A DNA stretch of 21,613 bases from Solirubrobacteraceae bacterium (GTDB lineage Bacteria > Actinomycetota > Thermoleophilia > Solirubrobacterales > Solirubrobacteraceae): NCBI GenBank assembly GCA_030149625.1, contig JASLHP010000083.1, positions 1-21,613 of the forward strand. The letters run 5' to 3'. The notes under the pieces are model-generated. The model was given only the letters and a program-made list of their open reading frames with translations, ran no database searches and was not told where the DNA came from. The position numbers and the translations under genes were made by a program. Positions 6,961 through 14,917 of this stretch are shown one piece after another; positions within the stretch are counted from its first letter, which is position 1, and each line of letters starts with the position of its first letter.

Positions 6961-8763
6961 TCAGCCCAGACGCTGCTCGAGCGCATCCAGCTGGGCGATC
7001 AGCTCAGCCGGCAGGTTCTCGAACTTCGAGAGGTACGCGCGGAACTGCGGCAGCTGTGCCCTCCACTCCTCGACGTCGACGCGCAGCAGCTGCGCCATCG
7101 CCTCGTCGCTGACGTCGACGCCACGGGTGTCGATGCCCTCGGGACCCACCGGCGGCATCCAGCCGATCGGCGTCTGCGTGGCGGCGCCGTGACCGGCACA
7201 GCGCGCGAACACCCACGAGAGCACGCGCGAGTTCTCGCCGTAGCCGGGCCACAGGAAGCGCCCGTCCTCATCCTTGCGAAACCAGTTGACGTAGAAGATC
7301 TTCGGCAGCTTCGCACCGGAGCGGCGCCCGATCTCGAGCCAGTGAGCAAAGTAGTCGGCCATGTTGTAGCCGCAGAACGGCAGCATCGCGAACGGGTCGA
7401 AGCGCAGCTCGCCGACCGTGCCGGCGGCTGCCGCGGTCTTCTCGGAGCTCATCACCGCGCCCAGGAACACGCCGTGCTCCCAGTCGAGCGCCTCGGTCAC
7501 GAGCGGCACGACGGTGGAGCGGCGCCCGCCGAACAGCATCGCGTCGATCGGAACCCCAGCCGGGTCCTCCCACTCGGGCGCGATCGCCGGATCTTGCGAA
7601 GCGGGCGTCGTAAAGCGCGCGTTAGGGTGTGCTGCGGGTGTTCCGGACTCGGGCGTCCAGTCGTTGCCGTGCCAGTCGATCAAGTGCGCGGGCGGCTCCT
7701 TCGTGAGGCCCTCCCACCAGATGTCGCCGTCGTCGGTCTTGGCGCAGTTGGTGAAGATCGAGTTGCGCTCGATCGTGCGGATCGCGTTCGGGTTGGTGTC
7801 CTCGCCGGTGCCCGGCGCTACGCCAAAGAACCCGGCCTCGGGGTTGATCGCGTACAGGCGGCCGTCATCGCCGAACTTCATCCACGCGATGTCATCGCCA
7901 ATCGTCTCGACCGTCCAACCCTCGAGCGTCGGGATCAGCATCGCCAGGTTGGTCTTGCCGCACGCGCTCGGGAACGCGCCCGTGATGTACTTCTCCTCGC
8001 CCTCGGGCGAGGTCAGCTTGAGGATCAGCATGTGCTCGGCCATCCAGCCCTCGTCCCGCGCCATCACCGAGGCGATGCGCAGCGCGAAGCACTTCTTGCC
8101 GAGCAGCGCGTTGCCGCCGTAACCCGAGCCGTAGGACCAGATTTCGCGCGTCTCGGGAAAGTGCACGATGTACTTGTTCTCGGCGTTGCAAGGCCACGTC
8201 ACGTCCTCGACGCCGTCGTCGAGCGGCATGCCCACTGAATGCAGGCAGGGCACGAACTGACCGTCGCCGAGCGCGTCGAGCGCACCCTGTCCCATGCGGG
8301 TCATGATCCGCATGTTCACGGCCACGTAGATCGAGTCCGTCAGCTGCACGCCGACGTGGCTCTTGTCCGAGCCGAGCGGCCCCATCGAGAAGGGCACCAC
8401 GTACATCGTGCGGCCATGCATCGAGCCGGCGAACAGCCCGCTGAGCATTGCCCGCATCTCGCCCGGCTCGCGCCAGTTGTTAGTCGGGCCGGCTTCGGCC
8501 TCGGCCGGCGAGCAGATGAACGTCCGATCCTCCACGCGCGCCACGTCGCCGGGATCTGACAGCGCCAGATAGGAGTTCGGGCGCTTGGCGTCGGAGAGCC
8601 GCTCGAACGTGCCCGCGTCGACGAGCTCCTGACAGAGACGATCGTACTCCTCGGCGGACCCGTCGCACCAGTAGATCTGGTCGGGCTCGGTAAGCGCAGC
8701 CATCTCGTCAACCCAGGCCAGCAGGCGCTCGTTCTTGGTGGGGGCGGGAACGGTGGTGTTCAT
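6961..8763 (-). CDS. pckG: Phosphoenolpyruvate carboxykinase (GTP)
   Basis: Converts oxaloacetate plus GTP to PEP, CO2 and GDP, the entry to gluconeogenesis from C4 acids. The 600 aa match the usual length of GTP-type enzymes. Diagnostic segments: the P-loop [13 protein letters not shown] with the reactive Cys, [20 protein letters not shown] followed by [11 protein letters not shown], the substrate region [18 protein letters not shown], and PIGWMPP near the C-terminus. The start at 8763 (MNTTVPAP) is chosen because the frame upstream lacks family similarity and an AGGAG lies about 13 nt before it. It sits downstream of the mesaconyl-CoA hydratase candidate on the same strand but behind a terminator-like hairpin, with its own -10 candidate. 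In this locus it would drain C4 acids made from acetyl-CoA by the EMC pathway into sugars. Confidence 0.97.
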   Translation of the reverse strand: MNTTVPAPTKNERLLAWVDEMAALTEPDQIYWCDGSAEEYDRLCQELVDAGTFERLSDAKRPNSYLALSDPGDVARVEDRTFICSPAEAEAGPTNNWREPGEMRAMLSGLFAGSMHGRTMYVVPFSMGPLGSDKSHVGVQLTDSIYVAVNMRIMTRMGQGALDALGDGQFVPCLHSVGMPLDDGVEDVTWPCNAENKYIVHFPETREIWSYGSGYGGNALLGKKCFALRIASVMARDEGWMAEHMLILKLTSPEGEEKYITGAFPSACGKTNLAMLIPTLEGWTVETIGDDIAWMKFGDDGRLYAINPEAGFFGVAPGTGEDTNPNAIRTIERNSIFTNCAKTDDGDIWWEGLTKEPPAHLIDWHGNDWTPESGTPAAHPNARFTTPASQDPAIAPEWEDPAGVPIDAMLFGGRRSTVVPLVTEALDWEHGVFLGAVMSSEKTAAAAGTVGELRFDPFAMLPFCGYNMADYFAHWLEIGRRSGAKLPKIFYVNWFRKDEDGRFLWPGYGENSRVLSWVFARCAGHGAATQTPIGWMPPVGPEGIDTRGVDVSDEAMAQLLRVDVEEWRAQLPQFRAYLSKFENLPAELIAQLDALEQRLG

Positions 8764-8793
8764 GGGGTCCAAACGACTCCTAGGTTGGCGGGC

Positions 8794-8818
8794 AAGATAG
8801 GCACGCGCCGTACGGCGC
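8794..8818 (-). promoter_or_regulatory. pckG promoter candidate with 14-bp palindrome
   Basis: On the minus strand TATCTT (8799-8794) is a TANNNT -10 candidate about 30 nt before the pckG ATG. Immediately upstream on the same strand is a perfect 14-bp palindrome, GCGCCGTACGGCGC (8805-8818), in the place expected for the spacer and -35 edge. A repressor binding there would block the promoter; the regulator is unknown. Confidence 0.4.
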
Positions 8819-8844
8819 TGCTGCCGGACCGGGCTGGCTCCGGG

Positions 8845-8871
8845 AAACAGAAAAGCGCCCATCCCTGGGCG
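8845..8871 (-). terminator. Rho-independent terminator after the MaoC-type hydratase
   Basis: Read on the minus strand: CGCCC, a 6-nt loop AGGGAT, GGGCG, then CTTTTCTGTTT. The stem is short (5 GC pairs) but the T-rich tail is distinctive in this GC-rich sequence. It lies 57 bp past the hydratase stop and upstream of the pckG promoter candidate. Confidence 0.55.
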
Positions 8872-8927
8872 ACGGGAAAAGCGTATCGCACGATTCAAGC
8901 GGCCGACAAGTGGCCGCGAGGGCTTCG

Positions 8928-9464
8928 CTACTCGCCGGAGCCTGCGCCCGGAGTCCTGCGCGGAACGAGCACGAGCCGCTTGAACTCGGCCACCAGCACG
9001 CCGTCCTGGTTGAGCACACGCGTGTGCACCTTGACGGTCCCGCGGTCGGGCTTGGATTGCGACTCGCGCTTCTCCAGCACCTCCGACTCACAGAACAGGG
9101 TGTCGCCGTGGAACACCGGCGCCGGGTGCTTGAGCTCTTCGGTGGCGAGGTTCGCGATCGCCTTGCCGCTGACGTCGCTGACGGACATCCCCAGGGCCAG
9201 CGAATACACCAGCGGCCCTACCACGACGTTGCGTCCCTGCTGCGATTTGGCCGCGTACACGTCGTTGAGATGCAGCGGATGGTGATTCATCGTGATCAGG
9301 CAGAAGAGGTGGTCGTCTGACTCGGTCACGGTCTTTGCCGGCCAGTGCTTGTACACGTCACCGACGTCGAACTCCTCCAGGTAGCGACCGTAGGGATGCG
9401 CACCGCTGGCCTCGCGCGCGGCCTGGTCGGTCTCGAAGGTCTGGGCGGTGTCGGTGGCGCTCAT
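8928..9464 (-). CDS. mch: MaoC-like dehydratase, mesaconyl-CoA hydratase candidate (EMC pathway)
   Basis: A 178-aa single hot-dog-fold hydratase of the MaoC family. In the EMC pathway the MaoC-type enzyme hydrates mesaconyl-C1-CoA to beta-methylmalyl-CoA. The core segment [22 protein letters not shown] followed by [18 protein letters not shown] contains the hydratase active-site loop; the usual D-x-N-P-x-H reads N-H-H-P-L-H, a form I associate with the mesaconyl-CoA/beta-methylmalyl-CoA branch. The later [17 protein letters not shown] and [17 protein letters not shown] are typical MaoC segments. It lies 16 bp after the anchored protein gene on the same strand, within 1 kb of the malyl-CoA lyase gene, and is followed by a terminator. 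Rhodobacter Mch is about twice this length; short forms are, as I recall, normal in actinobacteria. Another enoyl-CoA hydratase role remains possible. Confidence 0.8.
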   Translation of the reverse strand: MSATDTAQTFETDQAAREASGAHPYGRYLEEFDVGDVYKHWPAKTVTESDDHLFCLITMNHHPLHLNDVYAAKSQQGRNVVVGPLVYSLALGMSVSDVSGKAIANLATEELKHPAPVFHGDTLFCESEVLEKRESQSKPDRGTVKVHTRVLNQDGVLVAEFKRLVLVPRRTPGAGSGE

Positions 9465-9480
9465 CTGAGTCGTGGCTCTC

Positions 9481-10296
9481 CTATGCGGGGGGACTGGATT
9501 TGCTCGTCGCGGCGGCTGATGCCGCGGGACAAGCGTAGCCGGGCGCGGGCACGCAGCCTTCGCCGGGGAGTTTGCCGGCCGGCGGTTCAGGCGTTGACGG
9601 GGGCCCGGCCGGAGGCGGCGTCTCGGTCGAGGGCGCGGATGAGTCAGACGAGGCGTGCTCGACCGCCTGCGCGAACGAGCTCGCGTCTCCGAGTCCGCAG
9701 ACCAAGTCGTAGGCCTGCGCGAGCGCTTCCGCGGCGGCGAACCCCTCGAGCGCGTGACCGCGGGAATGCAGTGGGCGCACTTCGGAGGCGCCGAGCCTCG
9801 ATCCGTGCGGCGCCAAGTTGCAAAGCAGCGGCACGCGGACGCCCGTGCCGCGGGCGAGTGGATTGGCGAACGCGCGCACCGACGGCTGACCGAGTGATCG
9901 CGACGCGATCATCCGCACGTGCACCGAGACGGGGTCGAGCAGCGGCGAGGGCCGGTTGACCAGCAGCACGAGCAGGCGTGGAGGGCCCGCGTTCGCCAGC
10001 CGCGGCGCGGCGGCCAGCAGATAGTCGTCGCCGAAGGGCCCATCCACCGTCGCCTGCAGCGTGGCGCTCGTCAGCCGCTGCGCGCGGGCCGCCCGATCGA
10101 AGCTCAGCTCCGCGAGCGCGAAGTCGTCTGGCGCGGCGGACATCGTCACGTGCCAGCTGCGGGTGCCCGTGCCTGCATCGACGTGGCTCGCGCCGGCGGG
10201 CGTACGGGCCGTTAGAGCGATCGCCAACGCCGCACCGAGCATCATCAGCCCAAGCGTCACCACCAATATCAACGTGGTCAGGGAGCGGCGCATCAT
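9481..10296 (-). CDS. Membrane-anchored or secreted protein of unknown function with Pro-rich tail
   Basis: I do not recognise this 271-aa protein. It begins [21 protein letters not shown], a signal anchor or signal peptide (hydrophobic about residues 6-28). A folded-looking domain of about 180 residues follows, with [19 protein letters not shown], repeated hydrophobic strands and two Cys (LLCNLAP, DLVCGLG). It ends in an Ala/Ser/Pro-rich tail ([18 protein letters not shown]) with two more Cys ([12 protein letters not shown]). The ATG at 10296 is chosen because GGGAAG lies 5 nt before it; an adjacent ATG is at 10293, and a longer frame to 10365 would cross the divergent lyase start. It is the first gene of a minus-strand unit with the MaoC-type hydratase. 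Probably faces the outside of the cell; no role is evident. Confidence 0.7.
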   Translation of the reverse strand: MMRRSLTTLILVVTLGLMMLGAALAIALTARTPAGASHVDAGTGTRSWHVTMSAAPDDFALAELSFDRAARAQRLTSATLQATVDGPFGDDYLLAAAPRLANAGPPRLLVLLVNRPSPLLDPVSVHVRMIASRSLGQPSVRAFANPLARGTGVRVPLLCNLAPHGSRLGASEVRPLHSRGHALEGFAAAEALAQAYDLVCGLGDASSFAQAVEHASSDSSAPSTETPPPAGPPSTPEPPAGKLPGEGCVPAPGYACPAASAAATSKSSPPA

Positions 10297-10352
10297 CGAT
10301 ACTTCCCGATAACGATCGTAGCGCCGTAACTCGAACCGACCCAGGAGAGCCC

Positions 10353-11402
10353 TTGCGCAACCCACGCGACTTCTTCAAGCCCCTCGCCATCGACGCGCCC
10401 GAGCCGGTGCGCGAGATCCCCTTCAAGCCGTCTCGGATGATCCACTTCCTGGACTTCTCGAACGAGAAGATGGTCGCCAAGGTGCCCGACATCGCGCCCA
10501 CGGTCGACATCCTGCTCGGCAACCTCGAGGACGCCGTGCCGGTGGACCGCAAGCTCGACGCGCGCGCCGGCCTGATCAAGGTCGGCAAGGAAATCGATCT
10601 GGGCGACACCGCGCTGTGGACGCGCGTCAACGAGCTCGCCTCGCCGTGGGTGCTCGACGACCTCACCGAACTGGTGATGGAGATCGGCCACAAGCTCGAC
10701 GTGATCATGGTCCCCAAGGTCGAGGGGCCGTGGGACATCCACTACGTGGACCGCCTGCTCGCGCAGCTAGAGGCCAAGGCCGGGTTGGAGCGCCCGCTGT
10801 TGATCCACGCGATCCTCGAGACCGCGCAGGGCGTGGCCAACCTCGAGGAGATCGCGTGCGCCTCGCCCCGCATCCAGGGCATGAGCTTCGGCCCCGCCGA
10901 CCTCGCCGCCTCGCGGCGCATGAAGACCACGCGCGTCGGCGGCGGGCACCCCGGCTACCGCACGATCGCCGACCCCGACCCGGAGAACCCGGACGCGCCG
11001 CGCCCCAGCTACCAGCAGGACCCGTGGCATTACTCGATCGCGCGCATGGTCGACGCGTGCACGTCCGTCGGCGCGCTGCCCTTCTATGGGCCCTACGGCG
11101 ACATCAAGGACGTCGAGGGCTGCGAGACGCAGTTCCGCGCCTCGTTCCTGCTCGGCTGCGTCGGCGCCTGGTCGCTGCACCCCGTGCAGATCGCGATCGC
11201 CAAGAAGGTCTATTCGCCGGACCCGGACGAGGTCGCGTTCGCGAAAAAGGTGATCGCCGCGATCCCCGACGGGCGCGGCGTGCACATGATCGACGGCAAG
11301 ATGCAGGACGACGCCACCTGGAAGCAGTGCAAGGTGATGGTGAACCTCGCCGAAATGCTCGCCAAGAAGGACCCCGAGCTGGCGGAGGCCTACGGGCTCT
11401 AG
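10353..11402 (+). CDS. mcl1: CoA-ester lyase: L-malyl-CoA / beta-methylmalyl-CoA lyase candidate
   Basis: HpcH/HpaI aldolase/citrate lyase beta superfamily enzyme, 349 aa. In the EMC pathway it cleaves beta-methylmalyl-CoA to glyoxylate and propionyl-CoA and condenses glyoxylate with acetyl-CoA to malyl-CoA. Features: [26 protein letters not shown] (E59-D60), [11 protein letters not shown] with E156, and [11 protein letters not shown] with D183. E156 and D183 are 27 residues apart, the spacing I recall for the Mg-binding Glu/Asp pair in malyl-CoA lyases. The C-terminal [12 protein letters not shown] and [10 protein letters not shown] also fit. The start is TTG at 10353: AGGAGA lies 4 nt before it and family similarity starts at once ([13 protein letters not shown]). 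The frame continues upstream but lies antisense to the divergent gene. 56 bp separates it from that gene. CitE-like malate synthase activity is an alternative. Confidence 0.85.
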   Translation: MRNPRDFFKPLAIDAPEPVREIPFKPSRMIHFLDFSNEKMVAKVPDIAPTVDILLGNLEDAVPVDRKLDARAGLIKVGKEIDLGDTALWTRVNELASPWVLDDLTELVMEIGHKLDVIMVPKVEGPWDIHYVDRLLAQLEAKAGLERPLLIHAILETAQGVANLEEIACASPRIQGMSFGPADLAASRRMKTTRVGGGHPGYRTIADPDPENPDAPRPSYQQDPWHYSIARMVDACTSVGALPFYGPYGDIKDVEGCETQFRASFLLGCVGAWSLHPVQIAIAKKVYSPDPDEVAFAKKVIAAIPDGRGVHMIDGKMQDDATWKQCKVMVNLAEMLAKKDPELAEAYGL

Positions 11403-11412
11403 CGCGATCGCG

Positions 11413-12414
11413 ATGCGTCGAGCTAGGCCAAGAGCGGCGATCGTCGCCCGGACGGCCCTCGCGGCCGCGCTGGCGGTCGGGCTCGGCTGCGCCCCGGTTG
11501 CGGCGGTCGCCGCCGTCCCCTCGTCAGTCGCCGTCCCCTCCTCGGCCGCCGTCCCCTCCTCGACCGCCGTCCCCTCCTCGACCGCCGTCCCCTCCTCGGC
11601 CGCCGTCCCCTCCTCGGCCGCCGCCGCCCCGTCCTCGGTCAGCGCCGAAGCGAGCGCCGAAGAAGGCAGCCTGCGCGCCGTGCTGAGCTATCGCGAAGGA
11701 CTCGGCGGACCGCTGCCCTACTTCGACCTGAAGCTCACGATCACGAGCCCCGCGACAGCTGTCTACGCACAGCCCGTCAGCTCCCGTCTATGCCCGTCTG
11801 GATGTGAGCCGGAGACGCTCGAGATCGCGCATTCGAAGGACAGTCCCGTGGCCGTGACGCAGCTGGAAGGCAATGGGCAGTCGAACGTGGTGCTCGAGCT
11901 GAGCACCGGCGGCGCTCACTGCTGCGCGGTCGTGCAGGTCTACACCTACGACGCGGGCACGATGGCCTACCTCCTCGCCGAACACGACTTCGGCGACCCG
12001 GGGGCGCTGTTGAAGACGATCGAAGGCGAGGCGCGCCCGGTGTTCGAATCGGGCGATGACCGCTTCGCCTACGCGTTCGCCCCCTACGCCGGGTCAGCGC
12101 TCCCCTTGGAGGTCCTGGACTTCCGGCAAGGTCGCTTCGTGGACGTGACGAGGTCCTTCCCCAAGCGGATCGCGGCGCAGGCCGCGAGTCTGTTCGAGGG
12201 CTTTCTGGAGAGCCGCCGCCACAGCGAAGGTCTCGGCGCGATCGCCGCGTGGGCCGCCGACGAGTACGAGCTCGGCAACCGCGCGCTCGTGCGGCGCACG
12301 CTGGCCCGTGAACTGCGCGCCGGCCAACTGCGCAGCCACGAACACTACGGGCCATCCGGCACGGCGTTCGTCAAGGCGCTCGGCCGCTTTCTGAAGCGCA
12401 ACGGCTACGGCTGA
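11413..12414 (+). CDS. Secreted protein of unknown function with AVPSS[ATV] repeat linker
   Basis: A 333-aa protein not recognised as a known family. It starts with a signal peptide (MRRARPRAAIVARTALAAAL and on to about residue 33, with an AVAA cleavage region). A seven-unit six-residue repeat follows (AVPSS plus A/T/V, residues about 34-75), then a globular domain of about 250 residues. The domain contains LPYFDLKLTI, two cysteine pairs (CPSGC and HCC), VVQVYTYDAG, FGDPGALL and FESGDDRFAYAFAPYAGSALPLEVLDF. These repeated beta segments recall a VCBS- or beta-propeller-like surface domain, but this is only an impression. The ATG at 11413 is 10 bp after the lyase stop, so co-transcription is likely; its Shine-Dalgarno is weak. 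An extracellular or wall-associated location is inferred from the signal peptide and the linker. Confidence 0.75.
   Translation: MRRARPRAAIVARTALAAALAVGLGCAPVAAVAAVPSSVAVPSSAAVPSSTAVPSSTAVPSSAAVPSSAAAAPSSVSAEASAEEGSLRAVLSYREGLGGPLPYFDLKLTITSPATAVYAQPVSSRLCPSGCEPETLEIAHSKDSPVAVTQLEGNGQSNVVLELSTGGAHCCAVVQVYTYDAGTMAYLLAEHDFGDPGALLKTIEGEARPVFESGDDRFAYAFAPYAGSALPLEVLDFRQGRFVDVTRSFPKRIAAQAASLFEGFLESRRHSEGLGAIAAWAADEYELGNRALVRRTLARELRAGQLRSHEHYGPSGTAFVKALGRFLKRNGYG
11512..11637 (+). repeat. Seven tandem 18-bp repeats in the secreted protein gene
   Basis: Units begin every 18 bp from 11512, consensus GCCGTCCCCTCCTCGGCC or with ACC at the end. The first and last units are divergent (TCGTCAGTC and GCCCCGTCCTCGGTC variants). 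They encode AVPSSA/AVPSST, giving a flexible linker right after the signal peptide. In-frame length variation by slippage is expected. Confidence 0.9.
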
Positions 12415-12473
12415 GCGAGTCGGCGACGAGGCGGCGAGCGCGGATCGGCGCCCACACGCGGGGCGTCTGCATA

Positions 12474-12479
12474 TAGGCT
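12474..12479 (+). promoter_or_regulatory. Candidate -10 box for the sucC-sucD-ferredoxin unit
   Basis: TAGGCT (within GCATATAGGCTT) is 10 nt before the sucC ATG, which lacks a Shine-Dalgarno. A small hairpin CGCCC (12449-12453) / GGGCG (12461-12465) with a 7-nt loop lies just upstream and may end the preceding transcript or overlap the -35 region. Confidence 0.4.
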
Positions 12480-12489
12480 TCCGCGCCGC

Positions 12490-13701
12490 ATGAGGTTCTT
12501 CGAGTTCGAGGCGCGCGAGGTCGTCAAGCGCGCCGGCATCCCCGTCACCGACTACGGCTTTACGACCGACGCCGCCGAGGCGCGCGAGATCGCACAGCGG
12601 ATCGGCGGCCCGACGGTGATCAAGTCCCAGGTGCTGACGGGCGGGCGCATGAAGGCCGGCGGCGTCAAGTTCGCCGACACGCCGGAGGAGGCCGAGACGC
12701 ATGCCCGCGAGATCCTGCGGCTGGAGATAAACGGCCACATGCCGCGCGGCGTGCTCGTCGACCCCAAGGCGGAGGTCGAGCAGGAGTACTACGCGGGCGT
12801 CGTCTGGGACGGCATCCGCAAGCAGCCCGTGATGATCTTCTCGCCCGTCGGCGGCATCGACATCGAGCAGGTCGCCGAGGAGCAGCCCGACAAGGTGGGA
12901 CGCAGGCATTTCTCCAACATCCTGCCGTTCGGCGAGTTTCAGGCCAAGGAGGTGATCGCCTCCACCGGCGTCACCGGCTCGGCGCTGAACAAGCTCGTCC
13001 CGATCGTCACGCGGCTGGCGAAGCTGTTCGTCGAGAACGACATGGTGCTCGCCGAGATCAACCCGCTGGGACGCCTCGCGGACGGCTCGTTCGTAGCGCT
13101 GGACGCACACATGGACATCGAGAACGAGGCGCGCGGACGCCACAGGCAGCTGCTCGCCGACCTCGGCGTCGGCGAGGAGGAGACGCGTCAAGCGCGCGAG
13201 GCGACCCCCTTCGAGCTCGCGGGCGAGCAGGTCGACTCCCAGGATCATCGCGGCGTCGCCGGCAACGTCACCGAGTTCGACGGCGACCTCGGCCTCGTGA
13301 TCGGCGCCGGCGGCGGCTCGCTGACGCTGTTCGACGCCGTGCGCGCCCATGGCGGCAAACCCGCCAACTACTGCGAGATCGGCGGCAACCCCTCGGTCTC
13401 CAAGGCCTGCGGCCTGGCCAAGCTCGTGCTGCAGAAGCCGGGCGTGGACAAGATCGCGGTGATGATGTCGATCGTCTCCAACACTCGCGTGGACATCGTC
13501 GCGCGTGGCGTGATCAAAGCGTGCCTGGAGCTCGGCCACGACCCGGCCGAGAAGATCGCGATCTTCCGCATCCCCGGCGCGTGGGAGGAGGAGGGCTTCA
13601 AGATCCTCGAGAAGTACGGCGTCGATTACGCCGACCGCTCCGTGTCGCTCAACGAGGCCGCGCGGCGTGCCGTCGAGAAGATCCAAGGAGCCGCGGCATG
13701 A
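12490..13701 (+). CDS. sucC: Succinyl-CoA synthetase-type ligase, beta (ATP-grasp) subunit
   Basis: ATP-grasp subunit of an ADP-forming acid-CoA ligase, 403 aa, pairing with the alpha subunit that overlaps its stop. In the TCA cycle this enzyme interconverts succinyl-CoA and succinate with ATP synthesis. Seen: the N-terminal ATP-grasp lobe (FEFEAREVVKRAGIPVTDYG), VIKSQVLTGGRMKAGGVKF (nucleotide-binding Lys/Gly loop), AEINPLG (metal-binding Glu/Asn), and a C-terminal CoA-ligase domain. That last domain reads GAGGGSLTLFDAVRAHGGKP and YCEIGGNPSVSK, where classical SucC has NGAGLAMGTMD and FLDVGGGA. This divergence brings it nearer, by eye, to citryl-CoA synthetase or other ligase branches, so succinate, malate and citrate are all possible acids. 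Probably leaderless. It overlaps sucD by ATGA, with AAGGAG inside its 3' end. Confidence 0.85.
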   Translation: MRFFEFEAREVVKRAGIPVTDYGFTTDAAEAREIAQRIGGPTVIKSQVLTGGRMKAGGVKFADTPEEAETHAREILRLEINGHMPRGVLVDPKAEVEQEYYAGVVWDGIRKQPVMIFSPVGGIDIEQVAEEQPDKVGRRHFSNILPFGEFQAKEVIASTGVTGSALNKLVPIVTRLAKLFVENDMVLAEINPLGRLADGSFVALDAHMDIENEARGRHRQLLADLGVGEEETRQAREATPFELAGEQVDSQDHRGVAGNVTEFDGDLGLVIGAGGGSLTLFDAVRAHGGKPANYCEIGGNPSVSKACGLAKLVLQKPGVDKIAVMMSIVSNTRVDIVARGVIKACLELGHDPAEKIAIFRIPGAWEEEGFKILEKYGVDYADRSVSLNEAARRAVEKIQGAAA

Positions 13702-14621
13702 GCATCCTGATCGATGCCGACACGACGTTCATCGTGCAGGGCATCACCGGCCGCGAGGCCGTCAACCTGACACGCGAGTGCCTGGACTATGGCGCCGGCG
13801 CGAAGGTCGTCGGCGGCGTCACGCCTGGGCGACTCGGCCGTGAGGTGCACGGCGTGCCGGTGTTCGACACGGTCGCCCAAGCGGTCGCGCACCACGGCGC
13901 GCCGATCTACGGCTCGGTCGTGACGGTTCCCCCCGCTTTCACCAAGGACGCCGTGTTCGAGGCCGTCGAGAACGGCGTGAAGCTGATCGTGATCGTCACC
14001 GAGCGCATTCCGCGACGCGACGTCGCGCAGATGGTGGAGCTCGCGACGCTGCGCGGCGCGCGCATCATCGGGCCCAACTGCCTCGGGATCATCGTCCCGG
14101 ACGTGATCAAGATGGGCGGCATCGGCGGGCCCGCCAAAAACGCCGCCCAGGCCTACAAGCCGGGCTCGATCGGCGTGATCTCGCGCTCAGGCGGCATGAC
14201 CACCGAGATGTCCTCGACGCTCAGCGCGGCCGGGCTCGGACAGTCCACCGCCGTGTCGATCGGCGGCGACGCGATCATCGGCTCCAGCTACGCCGAGCTG
14301 ATGCCGCTGTTCGAGGCGGACGAGCAGACGCAGGGGATCGTCATCTACACCGAGCCCGGCGGACGCATGGAGGCAGAGCTGGCGCGCTGGGTCACCGAGA
14401 ATGACTCACGACTGCCGATCGTCGCGTTCATGGCCGGGCGCTTCATGGATGAGATGCCGGGCATGAGCTTCGGCCACGCGGGGACGATCGTCGAAGGCAA
14501 GGAGGACACGGCGTCGGAGAAGATCGCGCGCCTTGCGCAGGCCGGGATCGCGGTCGCCGAGCGGATCGAGGACATCCCCGGGATGATCAAGGCCAAGATC
14601 GCGCAACGAGGCGCATCGTGA
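13698..14621 (+). CDS. sucD: Succinyl-CoA synthetase-type ligase, alpha (CoA-binding) subunit
   Basis: A 307-aa alpha subunit carrying the CoA-binding Rossmann domain and the catalytic phospho-histidine. Features: VQGITGREAVNLTRECLDYG, VGGVTPGR, HGVPVFDTVAQAV, IIGPNCLGII, GVISRSGGMTTEMSSTL, SIGGDAIIGSSY, and SFGHAGTIVEG with the phosphorylated His at residue 260. This order and spacing match SucD. The start at 13698 has AAGGAG 7 nt upstream and overlaps the sucC stop by 4 bp; its own stop overlaps the GTG of the ferredoxin gene by 4 bp, so the three proteins are translationally coupled. Together with the beta subunit it makes or uses an acyl-CoA at the expense or gain of ATP. The exact acid substrate is uncertain for the reasons given for sucC. 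Confidence 0.9.
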   Translation: MSILIDADTTFIVQGITGREAVNLTRECLDYGAGAKVVGGVTPGRLGREVHGVPVFDTVAQAVAHHGAPIYGSVVTVPPAFTKDAVFEAVENGVKLIVIVTERIPRRDVAQMVELATLRGARIIGPNCLGIIVPDVIKMGGIGGPAKNAAQAYKPGSIGVISRSGGMTTEMSSTLSAAGLGQSTAVSIGGDAIIGSSYAELMPLFEADEQTQGIVIYTEPGGRMEAELARWVTENDSRLPIVAFMAGRFMDEMPGMSFGHAGTIVEGKEDTASEKIARLAQAGIAVAERIEDIPGMIKAKIAQRGAS

Positions 14622-14866
14622 GGAAGGACGGGATCTTCATCGCGGTCGAGGTCGACGACAGCGTCGCCTGCGACGTCTCGGTCGCGACGAAGCTCGCCGA
14701 AGTCTGCCCCGTGGACATCTTCGCGGCCAGCGACGGCCACGTCGAGCTCGTCGAGAGGAACCTCGACGAGTGCGTACTCTGCCGTCTCTGTCTAGACGCC
14801 GTGAGCGGACGGGATCCGATTCCGGTGCGCGTGCTCAAGCTCTACGAGGACGGCGCGGCGCTCTAG
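14618..14866 (+). CDS. Small ferredoxin-like protein, single [4Fe-4S] site, 82 aa
   Basis: Cysteines are arranged CP-x20-C-x2-C-x2-C: C30 (EVCPVDIF), then C52, C55 and C58 (DECVLCRLCLD). Four ligands in this order are enough for one [4Fe-4S] cluster and are the circular reverse of the usual CxxCxxCxxxCP string. FixX-type ferredoxins have a similar CP...CxxCGxC layout. A further C18 is near the N-terminus. The GTG start overlaps the sucD stop (GTGA), showing coupling with the ligase genes. It ends in a plain 51-bp stretch. It could carry electrons for a 2-oxoacid:ferredoxin oxidoreductase or for an ETF:quinone oxidoreductase elsewhere in the genome. No partner is visible in this window. Confidence 0.8.
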   Translation: MRKDGIFIAVEVDDSVACDVSVATKLAEVCPVDIFAASDGHVELVERNLDECVLCRLCLDAVSGRDPIPVRVLKLYEDGAAL

Positions 14867-14917
14867 TCCAAGCGCAAGCGGCAGACCGCCCGGTCGACTA
14901 TCTTGATAGGTGCGCCC

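Noticed and set aside
9978..10352. N-terminal extension of the malyl-CoA lyase gene
   Set aside because: It runs antisense through the divergent gene; a Shine-Dalgarno and family similarity place the start at TTG 10353.
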